Counted from the first letter of the stretch, positions 43,086 through 52,717 are shown. The stretch is DNA of 64,000 bases from Actinomadura terrae (GCF_022751215.1 NZ_JAICDG010000004.1:744001-808000), one strand, 5' to 3'. Made by a program: numbers and translations. Notes: generated by a model not told the origin, from the letters alone.

Positions 43086-44015
43086 ATGGACGGCGGCACC
43101 CTCTACACGATCGGGGACCTGGCACGGCGGACGGGGCTCTCCGTCCGCACGATCCGGTTCTACTCCGACTCCGGCGTGGTGCCGCCGACCCGCCGGACGG
43201 CGGCCGGATACCGGCTGTACGACCCGGCGGCGGCGGCCCGGCTCGACCTGGTCCGGACGCTTCGCGACCTCGGCGTCGACCTCGCGACGATCCAGCGGCT
43301 GCTGGCCCGCGAGATCACGGTCGGCGAGGTCGCGGCGGCCCACGCCGACGCGCTGGACGTGCAGATCCGCACGCTCCGGCTGCGCCGGGCCGTGTTGCGG
43401 GCCGTCGCCGAGCTCAAGTCCAGTCCCGAGGAGATGGAACTCATGCACAAGCTCGCGAAACTCTCCGCCGAGGAGCGGCGGCGGATCATCACCGATTTCG
43501 TCGACGCGTCCTTCGCGGGCCTCGACGTGGACCCCGGCTTCACGGCCAGGATGCGGTCCGCGCTGCCCGAGCTGCCGGACGACCCCGAACCCGAGCAGGT
43601 CGACGCCTGGGTGGAGCTGGCCGAACTGGTCGGCGATCCGGATTTCCGCGCGTCCGTGCGGCGAATGGCGGAACAGCACGCGGACTCGACGTCCGAGAAG
43701 AACCGGGACCAGGGCGTCTGGGCGGAACTCACCGAACTCACCCGGCAGAAGGTCGGGGAGGCGATCGCGGCGGGCGTCGCACCGGACGCCGCGTCCGCGC
43801 GCCCCGTCGTGGACGAATTGGCCAGCGCCTACGCCGCGATGCTGGATGAGCAGGACGGCCCGGAATTCAGGCGGCTCCTGCTGGCCCGGATCGAGGTCGG
43901 CAACGACCCGAGGGCCGAGCGCTACTGGCAGTTGCTCGCCATCATCAACGGCTGGCCCGTGCCGCCGACGCTAACGCCCACGTTCGCATGGTTCGTCGAA
44001 GCACTACGCGCCTGA
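43086..44015 (+). CDS. MerR-family regulator
   Basis: A 309-aa regulator. Residues 1-75 are the MerR winged helix (YTIGDLARRTGLSVRTIRFY, TAAGYRLYDPAAAARLDLVR), followed by the dimerisation helix and a long C-terminal effector domain of about 190 residues with no recognised ligand motif. Long-tailed MerR proteins usually sense organic compounds. Probably self-regulated through the site at 43047-43077. Confidence 0.92.
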   Translation: MDGGTLYTIGDLARRTGLSVRTIRFYSDSGVVPPTRRTAAGYRLYDPAAAARLDLVRTLRDLGVDLATIQRLLAREITVGEVAAAHADALDVQIRTLRLRRAVLRAVAELKSSPEEMELMHKLAKLSAEERRRIITDFVDASFAGLDVDPGFTARMRSALPELPDDPEPEQVDAWVELAELVGDPDFRASVRRMAEQHADSTSEKNRDQGVWAELTELTRQKVGEAIAAGVAPDAASARPVVDELASAYAAMLDEQDGPEFRRLLLARIEVGNDPRAERYWQLLAIINGWPVPPTLTPTFAWFVEALRA

Positions 44016-44078
44016 ACCGCCCGAACCCCCCGAACCTTCTGAAGCGGCTGAGCCGACTGGGGAGGCTGAGGAGGCTGG

Positions 44079-45521
44079 TCAGAGCGCGGCGACGGCCTCG
44101 CGGCGCGGCGCGCGCCACCGGCCCAGGGAGATGACGTCCTGCGCGCCGTCCAGGAAACCCCCGGCGGGGTCGTCCACCCCGTCCGCGCGGACGGGGTCAC
44201 CGGACGGCCGCAGGATGTCCCACACGACCAGCGACGCCAGCAGCAGAACGGTCACGAAACGTGCCAGCAGAGCGATGCCGTAGACGTCGTGGCTGATCCC
44301 GCCCTCCGGCGCGTCCAGGCTGAAAACAGCGGACACCGTGGCACCCAGATCGGATCCCGGTACCTGGCTCGACACCGACAACAAATACCACCAGATACCG
44401 AAGAAATAGACGACCTCGCCGAGTTGCCACAGCAGGAACGCCGGGAGCTTGGGACGGGCCAGAACGGCGAGCGGCAGCAGCCACAGCACATACTGCGGCG
44501 ACCAGACCTTGTTGGGCAGCATGAACGCGACCAGCACGAGGAACATCACCTGGGGGAGCCGTGGACGGCGCGGCGCCGCCAATGTCAGGACGGCGATTCC
44601 GGCGGCGAGAACCAGGAACGTGCCCGTGCCGAGCCTGTTGAGATGGTCGGTGTCGTCCAGCCCCTTCATTCCGTGGTCCTGGAGGAAGAAGAAGATCGAG
44701 CCCCAGTCGACGCCGCGTTTCTGGCTGAAGGTGTAGAACTCCTTCCAGCCGTCCCAGGCGAAAAGCATGACGGGCAGGTTCACGAGCAGCCACGCGCTGG
44801 CCGACCCGGCGAGCATCCGTCCCATCGCGCGCCACTGCCCCGCCCGGACGCACAACAGGACGAGCGGTCCCAGAAACAGCAGCGGATAGAACTTCGCCGC
44901 GATCGCGAACCCCAGCATCGCGCCGGCGAGTGCGGGACGGCGCGCCGACCACGCCGCCAGCGCCAGCGCGGACAACGCCACCGCCAGCAGATCCCAGTTG
45001 ATATAAGCGGTGAGCAGGAGCGCGGGCGACAACGCCACCATCAGCCCGACCCGCAGGGAATTGCGACCCGCCGCGTACGCCGTCGCCAGAACGGCCGCTA
45101 TCGCGAGCAGCGCGAGCAGGAGCGCGGTGACGTGGTAGAACGCCATCCCCCGGTCGTCCACCCCGAACGGACGGACGAGCCACGCCGCCACCTGCATGAA
45201 CCCGCCGCTCAGCACCGGGTACTCCACGTGGTGGATATCGGATCCGGCGGTGTCGAACGAGTCGAAGTAGGGGACCTTGCCGTCGTTCAGCCCGCGCACG
45301 TAATAGAGCGGGTAGACGTCGGTGTAGCAGGCGCGTGTCGTCGTCTTCAGGAAGTCGAACTTCGTCGTCGCGCACGGTTGTTTCTGTAGCCAGCCCAGGG
45401 CGCACACAAGGGCCGTCACGCCGGTGAGGACGGGGACCAGCCGCACCAGTCGCCCGCGTCCGTCCGCCCCATCGCTGCCGGTGTCGGCGGTGGACATACC
45501 GAGCCTTTCCGAAGACGACAT
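44079..45521 (-). CDS. GT87-family (DUF2029) polyprenol-linked mannosyltransferase-like protein
   Basis: A 480-aa polytopic membrane glycosyltransferase of the GT-C type. Supporting parts are TDVYPLYYVRGLNDGKVPYF, the acidic EYPVL loop, AFYHVTALLLALLAIAAVL, AAKFYPLLFLGPL and PNKVWSPQYVLWLLPLAVLA. Family members add alpha-mannose from polyprenyl phosphate to lipomannan or wall glycans in actinobacteria. It lies after the two class A PBPs on the same strand, with a strong palindromic terminator between. Confidence 0.88.
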   Translation of the reverse strand: MSSSERLGMSTADTGSDGADGRGRLVRLVPVLTGVTALVCALGWLQKQPCATTKFDFLKTTTRACYTDVYPLYYVRGLNDGKVPYFDSFDTAGSDIHHVEYPVLSGGFMQVAAWLVRPFGVDDRGMAFYHVTALLLALLAIAAVLATAYAAGRNSLRVGLMVALSPALLLTAYINWDLLAVALSALALAAWSARRPALAGAMLGFAIAAKFYPLLFLGPLVLLCVRAGQWRAMGRMLAGSASAWLLVNLPVMLFAWDGWKEFYTFSQKRGVDWGSIFFFLQDHGMKGLDDTDHLNRLGTGTFLVLAAGIAVLTLAAPRRPRLPQVMFLVLVAFMLPNKVWSPQYVLWLLPLAVLARPKLPAFLLWQLGEVVYFFGIWWYLLSVSSQVPGSDLGATVSAVFSLDAPEGGISHDVYGIALLARFVTVLLLASLVVWDILRPSGDPVRADGVDDPAGGFLDGAQDVISLGRWRAPRREAVAAL

Positions 45522-45582
45522 GGACAGCAGACTATTGGTCGACCACCGGCGCCCGCGCCCGCCGCGAACGTCCAGACAAGAA

Positions 45583-45616
45583 AGCGGCCCAGAACCCGTA
45601 CGGGTTCTGGGCCGCT
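45583..45616 (-). terminator. Perfect 34-nt palindromic terminator
   Basis: Arms of 17 bases (AGCGGCCCAGAACCCGT and its complement) meet with no loop bases, followed on the minus strand by TTCTTGTC. Ends the PBP transcript 14 bases after its stop. Confidence 0.88.
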
Positions 45617-45629
45617 CCTCCAGCGATCG

Positions 45630-48323
45630 TCAGGGGTTCGGGCGCGTGGGGGTCTCTTCCTTGCACCTCGGGTGGTCCTGGTGGCCCCGCTGGCACCACC
45701 ATTCGATGTCCGGCCCGTTGGGCGGCATATCGGGGTCGCAGCCGAGCGGCATCCCGAACTGGTCGCACGGCACCTTCGTGGTCGGCGGCTTGGTCGTCGG
45801 CGAGATCGTCGGGGTGGGCGACTGCGACTCGCACGGACGGCCGTTCGGCGTCTGCGGCCGCTCCTGACCTGGCCGGTTCGGGGTGCAGGTCGGCGAGGTC
45901 GTCGGCGTCGGCGAGGTCGTCGGCGAGGTCGTCGGCTTCGGCGCGGCCCACGGCGCGATGCTGCCGCCGTTGACGGGCGCGCCGAACTGGGCGATCTCCT
46001 TGCCCTCCAGCGCCTTCGTCATGAAGAGCCTGAACACCTTGGCCGGGACGGTACCACCGTAGATCTGGCTGTAGCCGCCGATACCGACCAGCGACTGCCG
46101 CACCTTGCGCTTGTCCTCGCGCCACATCGCGACCGAGGTCGCCAGCTGCGGGGTGTATCCGACGAACCATGCCGACTTGTTCTGGTCGGTGGTACCGGTC
46201 TTGCCCGCCACCGGGCGCGCGCCGAGGCTCGCGGCCTTACCGGTACCGGTCGTGACGACCGCGCGCATCGCCGACGTCGCGTCCCGCGCGACGCCTGTCG
46301 AGAACGCCCGGTCGCCCTTGCCGTCGTCCTTGTCCCACGGCAGCCGGACGCGCTTGCCGTTCCGGTCGACGATCTTGGCGATCACGTGCGGGCGGTGGTG
46401 CACGCCCTCCGCCGCGAACGTCGAGTAGACCGAGGCCATCGTGAGCGGGCTGGCGTTGATGACACCGAGCGGGAGGCTGGTGTAGCCGCTCTTCAGGTCG
46501 TCGGTGTCGGCCGGCATGCCCATCTTGATCGCCATGTCGGCGACCTTGTCGAGGCCGACCTTCTGCCCCAGCTCGACGTACGCCGTGTTGATGGACTGCG
46601 CCGTCATCTCCTTGAGGTTGTAGACGCCGTTCTCACCCTTGCTGTCGTTCGTGAACGGCGCCCCGTTGATGACCCTGCGATAGCTGCCGTCCATGGTGGT
46701 CTGGAGGCTGACCCCCTGGTTCAGCGCCGTCGCCAGCACGATCGGCTTGAACGACGACCCCGGCTGGACGGCGCCCTGGAAGGAGTCGTCGTACTGCTGC
46801 TTGGCGTAGTCCGGGCCTCCGTAGGCGGCCACGACGCCGCCCGTGGCCGGGTCGATCGAGGTGAGCCCGAAGTGGATGTCCTTCCCCAGGTTGGACTCCT
46901 TCTTGACCTGGTTGACCACGGTGGCGGTGTAGTCCTGGAGCTCCCGGTCGAAGGTGGTCGTGATCTTCAGACCGCCGGTCTCGACGTCCTGCTTGCTGAT
47001 CTTGAGCTGCTCCAGCTCCGCCATGACCCGGGCCTGCATGTACCCGACCTGGGGGCCGCCCTTGACGTCGCTCCACGCCTTCTGGGTCTTCGGGAACTTC
47101 GCCGCCGCGTGCTGGGCGGAGGTGATCCAGCCTTCCTTCTCCATCCCGTTCAGGACGTAGTTCCAGCGCTGGACCAGCGCCTGCTTGGCCGGGTTGGACT
47201 CCTGGCCGTAGGACACGAAGTAGTACGGCCGCTGGATCATCGCGGCCAGCATCGCCGCCTGGGACACGTCGAGGTGGTCGACGGTCGTGTGGAAGTAGGC
47301 GCGGGACGCGGCCTGGATGCCGTACGCCGAACGCCCGAACGCGACGGTGTTGAGGTAGAGCTCCAGGATCTTCTTCTTGTCGTACTCCTGGCCCGCGCGG
47401 ATGGAGATCAGGATCTCCTTCAGCTTGCGGCTGATCGTGCGGTCCTGGCTGAGCCCCTGGAAGTAGTTGCGGGCGAGCTGCTGGGTGATCGTCGAGCCGC
47501 CCTCGACGTCACCGCCGGTCGCCGCCTTGAACAGCGCGCGCGCGACGCCGGTCGGCGAGATGCCCGGCTCGTGCCAGAAGTTGCGGTCCTCCGCGGCGAG
47601 CACGGCGTTCTGCACGACCGGCGGGACCTTCGAGAGCGGGATGCTCTCGCGGTGCGTGCCGATCCGGGCGAACGCCGTCCCGTCCTTGTAGGAGATCACC
47701 GACTCCTGCTGGACGGCTTCCTGCTGCGCCTCGTCCGGGATCGGGGTGTTCTGGTAGGCGACGAAGACCAGCGTGGCCGCGCCGAGCACCAGCACCGTGA
47801 AGACGGCGAGCACGATCTTCCAGGACGGGACGTACCGCCGCCAGCCGGTCTTCTTCGGCTTGCCGGCCCGCTTGCCGCGCCGTCCGCGTCCGCCGTCCCC
47901 GGGACCTCCGGGACCGCCCGGACCGCTGGGTCCGCCGCGCCCACCCGGACCACCGGGGCCACCGGGACCGCCCGGCCCTCCGGGGCCTCCCGGACCGGTG
48001 CGCACAGCGTTGGGGGCATGGCGGCGAGGGCCGGGAGCACCACCGCGCGGGGGGGCCGCGCCGCGTCCGCCGGGTCTCGGGCCCGGACGGGCGACCCGGC
48101 CTGGCATCGGCGAACCGGCCTGCGCGCCACCACGCGGCGCGCCACCGCGGGGCACGCCGCCTCGGGGGGCAGCACCGGGGGGCCCACCAGCGGGGGGGAC
48201 GGCACCGCGCGGTGCACCGCCGGGCGGCACGGCGCCGGACGCGCCCGGCGCGGCAGGACGGGGGGAGCCCCTCCGGCCCGGGCTGTCTCCGTATTCCGGT
48301 CCGTATCGGCTTGGGTTACTCAC
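45630..48323 (-). CDS. Class A penicillin-binding protein with six-Cys tail
   Basis: An 897-aa bifunctional peptidoglycan synthase. Residues 1-165 are a Gly/Pro-rich cytoplasmic region and 170-190 the membrane anchor. The GT51 transglycosylase has LAAEDRNFWHEPG (Glu245) and GGSTITQQLARNYF. The transpeptidase has Ser523-Ser-Phe-Lys526, Ser578-Ile-Asn580 and Lys708-Thr-Gly. Residues about 795-897 are a Thr/Pro-rich tail with six cysteines (813, 831, 853, 862, 877, 887). Start is GTG at 48323 (MSNPSRY). Paralogue of the next gene upstream. Confidence 0.95.
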   Translation of the reverse strand: MSNPSRYGPEYGDSPGRRGSPRPAAPGASGAVPPGGAPRGAVPPAGGPPGAAPRGGVPRGGAPRGGAQAGSPMPGRVARPGPRPGGRGAAPPRGGAPGPRRHAPNAVRTGPGGPGGPGGPGGPGGPGGRGGPSGPGGPGGPGDGGRGRRGKRAGKPKKTGWRRYVPSWKIVLAVFTVLVLGAATLVFVAYQNTPIPDEAQQEAVQQESVISYKDGTAFARIGTHRESIPLSKVPPVVQNAVLAAEDRNFWHEPGISPTGVARALFKAATGGDVEGGSTITQQLARNYFQGLSQDRTISRKLKEILISIRAGQEYDKKKILELYLNTVAFGRSAYGIQAASRAYFHTTVDHLDVSQAAMLAAMIQRPYYFVSYGQESNPAKQALVQRWNYVLNGMEKEGWITSAQHAAAKFPKTQKAWSDVKGGPQVGYMQARVMAELEQLKISKQDVETGGLKITTTFDRELQDYTATVVNQVKKESNLGKDIHFGLTSIDPATGGVVAAYGGPDYAKQQYDDSFQGAVQPGSSFKPIVLATALNQGVSLQTTMDGSYRRVINGAPFTNDSKGENGVYNLKEMTAQSINTAYVELGQKVGLDKVADMAIKMGMPADTDDLKSGYTSLPLGVINASPLTMASVYSTFAAEGVHHRPHVIAKIVDRNGKRVRLPWDKDDGKGDRAFSTGVARDATSAMRAVVTTGTGKAASLGARPVAGKTGTTDQNKSAWFVGYTPQLATSVAMWREDKRKVRQSLVGIGGYSQIYGGTVPAKVFRLFMTKALEGKEIAQFGAPVNGGSIAPWAAPKPTTSPTTSPTPTTSPTCTPNRPGQERPQTPNGRPCESQSPTPTISPTTKPPTTKVPCDQFGMPLGCDPDMPPNGPDIEWWCQRGHQDHPRCKEETPTRPNP

Positions 48324-48360
48324 GCGACCTCATCACTGGGGTACGGCTGTGCGTCGTCCG

Positions 48361-48366
48361 AGAGTA
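48361..48366 (-). promoter_or_regulatory. -10 element of the downstream PBP gene
   Basis: TACTCT on the minus strand, about 38 bases before the GTG. The leader resembles that of the paralogous PBP gene, where TACCCT lies at 52148-52153. Confidence 0.5.
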
Positions 48367-48699
48367 CTGCTCGTGTGGAGGCGTGGGGGTCAGTGGTGCA
48401 AGGTCCGCAGCGCCCCGAGAAGCCGGACAAATTGGATCTTGCCAGGTCGGCGCGGTTCGTCGGGACCGTTCCCATACACACACCGCTCCGGACGCGGGAA
48501 CGGATGGACTCCCGAGCGGGCGCGGAGGCGTGCGCGGGCGTCGTCCATGGCCCATGTCGCATGCCTCCGTCCATCGCCATCGGTTCATGTCCATCCGTTC
48601 GTCCATGTCGTTCATCCATGCGGTTCGTTCGCGTGTGACGACGTCGCACGACATCCCACGCGTTGCCGGACGGCGTCCCGGACGCCGTCGCGGCTGCCC

Positions 48700-48771
48700 T
48701 CGCGTGCGTTGTCGCGTGCGTCGTCGCATGCGTTTTCCCGTGCGTCGGCTCGTGCTTCGTCGCCTGCGCCG
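48700..48771. repeat. Six 12-bp degenerate repeats between the PBP genes
   Basis: Units TCGCGTGCGTTG, TCGCGTGCGTCG, TCGCATGCGTTT, TCCCGTGCGTCG, GCTCGTGCTTCG and TCGCCTGCGCCG run without gaps. An imperfect run of CCATC/GTTC words lies at about 48560-48630. The 458-base gap 48324-48781 holds these and the PBP promoter, with no gene. Confidence 0.75.
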
Positions 48772-48781
48772 CCGCGTGACT

Positions 48782-51700
48782 TCATTCGCGCGGCCTGACG
48801 AGAAGGGATGTCATGCCCTCCGAGTTGGGCCAGCCGCCTCCGCCCGGGAAGCCGCCTCCGCCGGGTCCGCCGCCGCCTCTGCGGCAGGCCGGATCGCCGT
48901 TGTGCATGTTGCACCACCAGCGCGGCGGCGGATTGCTCGGCGGCTTGTTCGGATCGCAGTTGCCGCCCTCGGGGAATGGCGACTGGCACGGCGGCTTGTC
49001 ACCGTCGCCGTCGTCACCATCGTCGCCGTCGTCGCCCTGGCAGCGCGGGTCGAAATCGCCGACCGGGGTGTCGCACCACGGCGGCCTGCCGTCGTGCTTC
49101 TTCTTTTTCTTGACCGGAGGCTTGGCCCACTTCTGGACGATGCCGCTCCAGACCGGGGGCGGGAACGCCTTGGCCTCCATCGTCCTCGTCGCGTCCGCCA
49201 TATAGCTGCGCCAGATCCGCGCCGGGATCGTCCCGCCCTGGACCTCGCCCACGCCCGGCAGGATGAGGGACTTCTTCTTCCCGTCCGGACCCGTCGCGTC
49301 GTTGTAGAGCGTCACCGCCGTCGACATCTGCGGAACGTAACCGACGAACCACGTCGCGACATTGCGGTCGGTGGTGCCCGTCTTGCCCGCGGCGGCCCTT
49401 CCGTCGGGCAGCGCCGCCGCCGTCGCCGTGCCGCCCCTGATGACCTGCTGCATCGCGTAGGTGGCGTCCGCCGCGACCTTCGGGTCGAAGACGCGGTGCG
49501 ACTCGTACTTCGGCTTCAGCCGCATCGTCTTGTTGTCGGTCATCTTGACGTTGCGGATCACGTGCGGCTGGTGATAGACCCCGCCGTTCGCGAATGCCGC
49601 GTACCCGACCGCCTGCTCGATCGGACGAATGTTGTTCACGCCCAGCGCGAGGTTGATGCAGCAGGAGTGCGGCTTCAACAGGTCGGGCGCGATGCCCGCG
49701 TCCGTCTCGGTCTTGATGACCTCCTGGATGCCGACCTTGCCCATGAGCTGGAGGAACGCGGTGTTCACCGAGTCCTGTGTCGCCTTGATCAGGTCGATCG
49801 CGGGACCCTCATTGTGGCTGTTCGGAACAACGGTGGCGTTCGGCGTGCCCTTCGGCACGACATTGCCCTTCGGGTCGATCGGCGTCATCGACCGCCCCTC
49901 GACCAGGCTCTTCAGGCTGAATCCCTGTTTGAGCGCCGTCGCCAGCACATACGGCTTCATCGCCGACCCGGCCTGCGCCGACCCCGACCACACGTTGTCG
50001 AACGCCTGCGAGAGATAGTCGGGCCCGCCATAGAACGCGACGACCTCGCCGTTCGCCGAGTTCACCGACACCAGCCCCACGCGAATCTTCTTCTTCGCGA
50101 GCCGCTTCGGATTCACCTGCGGGACGGTGTGCTCGGCCGCCTGCCGCGCCTGCTCCATCTTCTTCTTGTCGAACGTCGTGTAAACGCGCAGGCCCTTGGT
50201 CGTCAGTTCCTTGTTGTCGACCCCCTGGCGGCGCAACTCCTCCTTGGCCCGCATCAGCATGTAGCCGCGCTGGCCGCTGTAGAGCTGGTCGCCCGTTCCC
50301 GCCTCGTGAATCTTCGGCAGCTTCGCCATGTACCGGTCGGCGTCCGCCTGGCTGAGCTTCTTCATCGAGACCAGACCGCGGAGCGTGTACTGGTACCGCC
50401 CGGTCAGCCACGCCCGGTTCGCCTTCTCGCCCGGGTCGCGGTTCGGGTTCTGAATGATCCCGCCCAGCACGGCCGCCTGGTCGGGGGTCAGCTTCCACAC
50501 GTCCCTCCCGAAGTACTCGCGGGAGGCCGCCTGGATACCGTAGGTGTCACGGCCGAAGTAAATGGTGTTCAGGTAGAGCTTGAGGATCTCGTCCTTGGAA
50601 TGCTTGTCCTCCAGCTTCAACGAGATGAACAGCTCCCTGAACTTCCGGTCCATCGTCCGGTTGGTCGGGTCGGAGTAGTAGTTCTTCGCGAGCTGCTGCG
50701 TGATCGTGGACCCACCGCCCGACCCGCCGGTCAGGTTCGCCCACACCGCCCGCGTCGTCCCCTTGACCGAGAACCCGGGGTCGGTGCGGAAGCTCCGGTT
50801 CTCCGCCGCCAGCACCGAGTCCTGGACGATCGGCGGTATCTGCTTCAACTCGACGCTCTGCCGCTTCTTGCCGATCCTTCCGATCTCGCTCCTGCCATCG
50901 CTGTAGTAGAAGATCGACGCCTGGTCCTCCACACCCGCCACCGTCGGCTCGGCGGGCGTCGGCGTGTTCGCGTACGCGACCCAGATCAACGTCACGAAGC
51001 TGGCGAACCCCAGCACGCAGACACCGGCGACGAGCTTCCACGAGGGGATGAACCGCCGCCATCCCGTATTGCGCGACCGGAAGTGATCGAGGAACGTCCG
51101 CTTCCGACCGGGCGGCCTGCCGGGCCCGCCCGGACCGCCGGGCCCACCGGGCCCTCCAGGACCACCCGGGCCAAGGGGACCTCCGGGTCCGCTGGGGCTG
51201 GCCACCGTGCCCATGCGCCTACGTCCAGGAGCACTGGTCTTCTTGAGGCCCGGCACGCTGAGCTTGGAAAGCCGTCCCTTGACCCCGCCCAGCCCACCGG
51301 CGACCCCGGCTCCACCACTGGCCGGTGCACCCATCCCGAACTGAGCCCCGCCCTGAGGCCCGCCGAACCCACCAGGAGCACCGGGTCCCGCCACACCACC
51401 GGGCCCAGCAGAAGGCACGCCCGGACCACCAAACCCACCAGGCCCGCCAGGGCCCACAGGAATACCAAACCCACCAGGACTGCCGGGACCACCAGGCGCA
51501 CCGGGGCCTCTCGGAGCATTGCCTCCAGGCGGCACCGCAGGAGCATTCAGCCCGTTGGGCCCACCAAAACCGCCAGCTCCACCACCCGCGCCACCCGGTG
51601 TCGGGCCACCCATCGGCCCAACACCGTTCAACCCACCAATATCACCAACGGTATTAGCAACATCACTTTGAGCGGCATGAGCGGGACCACCCGAGCCGCC

Positions 51701-52102
51701 CGGAAGATCGGTCGGCCAGATATCGGACGATCCCAAAACACCCGTCTCACCGGAACCACCGGGAGAGCCGCCCTGCTGGAACCCGCCCGGCCCCCTGGGA
51801 GAAGCGCCCGGTGCGCCCATGTGGCCGGAAGCAAGCGGGTCCTCGCCCGGGGGAGTGCCGGGCGGAGGGCCGAAGATGGCGGTCGCGTCCGGCTCGGGAG
51901 CACCGCTCCCCGCAGAGGGAGGGACACCGAAGGGGCCTGGACTGGAGGACGCACCGCCTGGGGAGGGCGGACTGTCGTCCTGGCTCGCCTCAACTTGGGC
52001 ATCCGGACTTTCCGGGACATCTGAGCGGCCGAGACGGGGGACCTGCTGCCCGCCCGGCCACTGCGACCCGGACTCCGGTCGGGGCTGGCTTGGATTACTC
52101 AC
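48782..52102 (-). CDS. Class A penicillin-binding protein with long Gly/Pro N-terminus and six-Cys tail
   Basis: A 1106-aa class A PBP. Residues 1-350 are an unusually long Gly/Pro-rich cytoplasmic region; about 356-376 is the anchor. GT51: LAAENRSFRTDPG (Glu434) and GGSTITQQLAKNYY. Transpeptidase: Ser713-Ala-Met-Lys716, Ser778-Val-Asn780, Lys907-Thr-Gly. Residues about 995-1106 form an extracellular tail with six cysteines (1010, 1021, 1039, 1049, 1064, 1073) and a Gly-rich end. Start GTG at 52102 (MSNPSQP). Tandem paralogue of the gene at 45630; upstream is DUF5318. Confidence 0.95.
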   Translation of the reverse strand: MSNPSQPRPESGSQWPGGQQVPRLGRSDVPESPDAQVEASQDDSPPSPGGASSSPGPFGVPPSAGSGAPEPDATAIFGPPPGTPPGEDPLASGHMGAPGASPRGPGGFQQGGSPGGSGETGVLGSSDIWPTDLPGGSGGPAHAAQSDVANTVGDIGGLNGVGPMGGPTPGGAGGGAGGFGGPNGLNAPAVPPGGNAPRGPGAPGGPGSPGGFGIPVGPGGPGGFGGPGVPSAGPGGVAGPGAPGGFGGPQGGAQFGMGAPASGGAGVAGGLGGVKGRLSKLSVPGLKKTSAPGRRRMGTVASPSGPGGPLGPGGPGGPGGPGGPGGPGRPPGRKRTFLDHFRSRNTGWRRFIPSWKLVAGVCVLGFASFVTLIWVAYANTPTPAEPTVAGVEDQASIFYYSDGRSEIGRIGKKRQSVELKQIPPIVQDSVLAAENRSFRTDPGFSVKGTTRAVWANLTGGSGGGSTITQQLAKNYYSDPTNRTMDRKFRELFISLKLEDKHSKDEILKLYLNTIYFGRDTYGIQAASREYFGRDVWKLTPDQAAVLGGIIQNPNRDPGEKANRAWLTGRYQYTLRGLVSMKKLSQADADRYMAKLPKIHEAGTGDQLYSGQRGYMLMRAKEELRRQGVDNKELTTKGLRVYTTFDKKKMEQARQAAEHTVPQVNPKRLAKKKIRVGLVSVNSANGEVVAFYGGPDYLSQAFDNVWSGSAQAGSAMKPYVLATALKQGFSLKSLVEGRSMTPIDPKGNVVPKGTPNATVVPNSHNEGPAIDLIKATQDSVNTAFLQLMGKVGIQEVIKTETDAGIAPDLLKPHSCCINLALGVNNIRPIEQAVGYAAFANGGVYHQPHVIRNVKMTDNKTMRLKPKYESHRVFDPKVAADATYAMQQVIRGGTATAAALPDGRAAAGKTGTTDRNVATWFVGYVPQMSTAVTLYNDATGPDGKKKSLILPGVGEVQGGTIPARIWRSYMADATRTMEAKAFPPPVWSGIVQKWAKPPVKKKKKHDGRPPWCDTPVGDFDPRCQGDDGDDGDDGDGDKPPCQSPFPEGGNCDPNKPPSNPPPRWWCNMHNGDPACRRGGGGPGGGGFPGGGGWPNSEGMTSLLVRPRE

Positions 52103-52147
52103 GAGACCTCATCGACAGGGGGGACAAACGGCTCGTATGCCGTCCGA

Positions 52148-52153
52148 AGGGTA
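52148..52153 (-). promoter_or_regulatory. -10 element of the upstream PBP gene
   Basis: TACCCT on the minus strand, about 46 bases before the GTG; the sequence around it (CAGTAC, TCGGACG) matches the leader of the paralogous PBP gene. Confidence 0.5.
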
Positions 52154-52258
52154 CTGTGCGGGCTGGTGAGCGGGGGGAGCGCTGTTCACGCCGAGACGTC
52201 GTTCTGGCTGGTCAACGCCCTCGCGGACGGCGCGGTCGGCGGCTTCCTCCTTGGTCGT

Positions 52259-52636
52259 CTACCGCTCGGGGCTCTGCTCCCCGTGGCCGAGGACATACGA
52301 CATGGCCAGATGGTTCCAGGCGCAACTTTGGCATACTTCCACCACATACACCCTGAATTCTCCGTATTCGCGATCCATCTCGGCCAGCTCGGCGGTAACC
52401 TTCACGCGCCCTGCGTAACGTCCCAGCTCGTCCCCGTACACGTAGGTCACGTGGGTGAGGCGCTCGCGTTCGCAGACCGGGCAGGGCTTGTCCGTGGGTT
52501 CGCCGTGGCACTTGGCCGCACGGAGGAGATAGGGGTGCGCGTCGCACGCGTCGTCCCTGGTGACGGAGCCGGATCTCAGCTCGGCCAGCGCGGCCCGCTT
52601 CGCCAGCCCGTAGTCGACCACGAGCCTCGGTCTCAT
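52259..52636 (-). CDS. DUF5318 zinc-ribbon protein
   Basis: A 125-aa actinobacterial protein: VVDYGLAKRAALAELRSGSV start, HGEPTDKPCPVCERE and VEVCQSCAWNHLAMSYVLG. Cys52, Cys55, Cys102 and Cys105 form two CxxC knuckles. Function unknown, but the gene is usually found just upstream of the class A PBP genes, as here. Divergent from PadR. Confidence 0.9.
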   Translation of the reverse strand: MRPRLVVDYGLAKRAALAELRSGSVTRDDACDAHPYLLRAAKCHGEPTDKPCPVCERERLTHVTYVYGDELGRYAGRVKVTAELAEMDREYGEFRVYVVEVCQSCAWNHLAMSYVLGHGEQSPER

Positions 52637-52708
52637 CGGTGGCTTCGACCCCGCATGGCAGCAGGGTAAGCCCGGCCCCGGCCGCCCCGGTAGATCATCG
52701 CGGCGAGG

Positions 52709-52717
52709 TTATCCACA
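52709..52717. promoter_or_regulatory. Single DnaA-box-like word
   Basis: TTATCCACA, a perfect bacterial DnaA-box word, alone in the DUF5318-padR gap. One copy may be chance. Confidence 0.35.

Noticed and set aside
45672..48638. 988-codon plus-strand frame
   Set aside because: Antisense to the other PBP gene and without recognisable domains.
48212..52024. 1270-codon plus-strand frame
   Set aside because: Exactly antisense to the class A PBP gene, which has all catalytic motifs; the frame is a GC-skew shadow.
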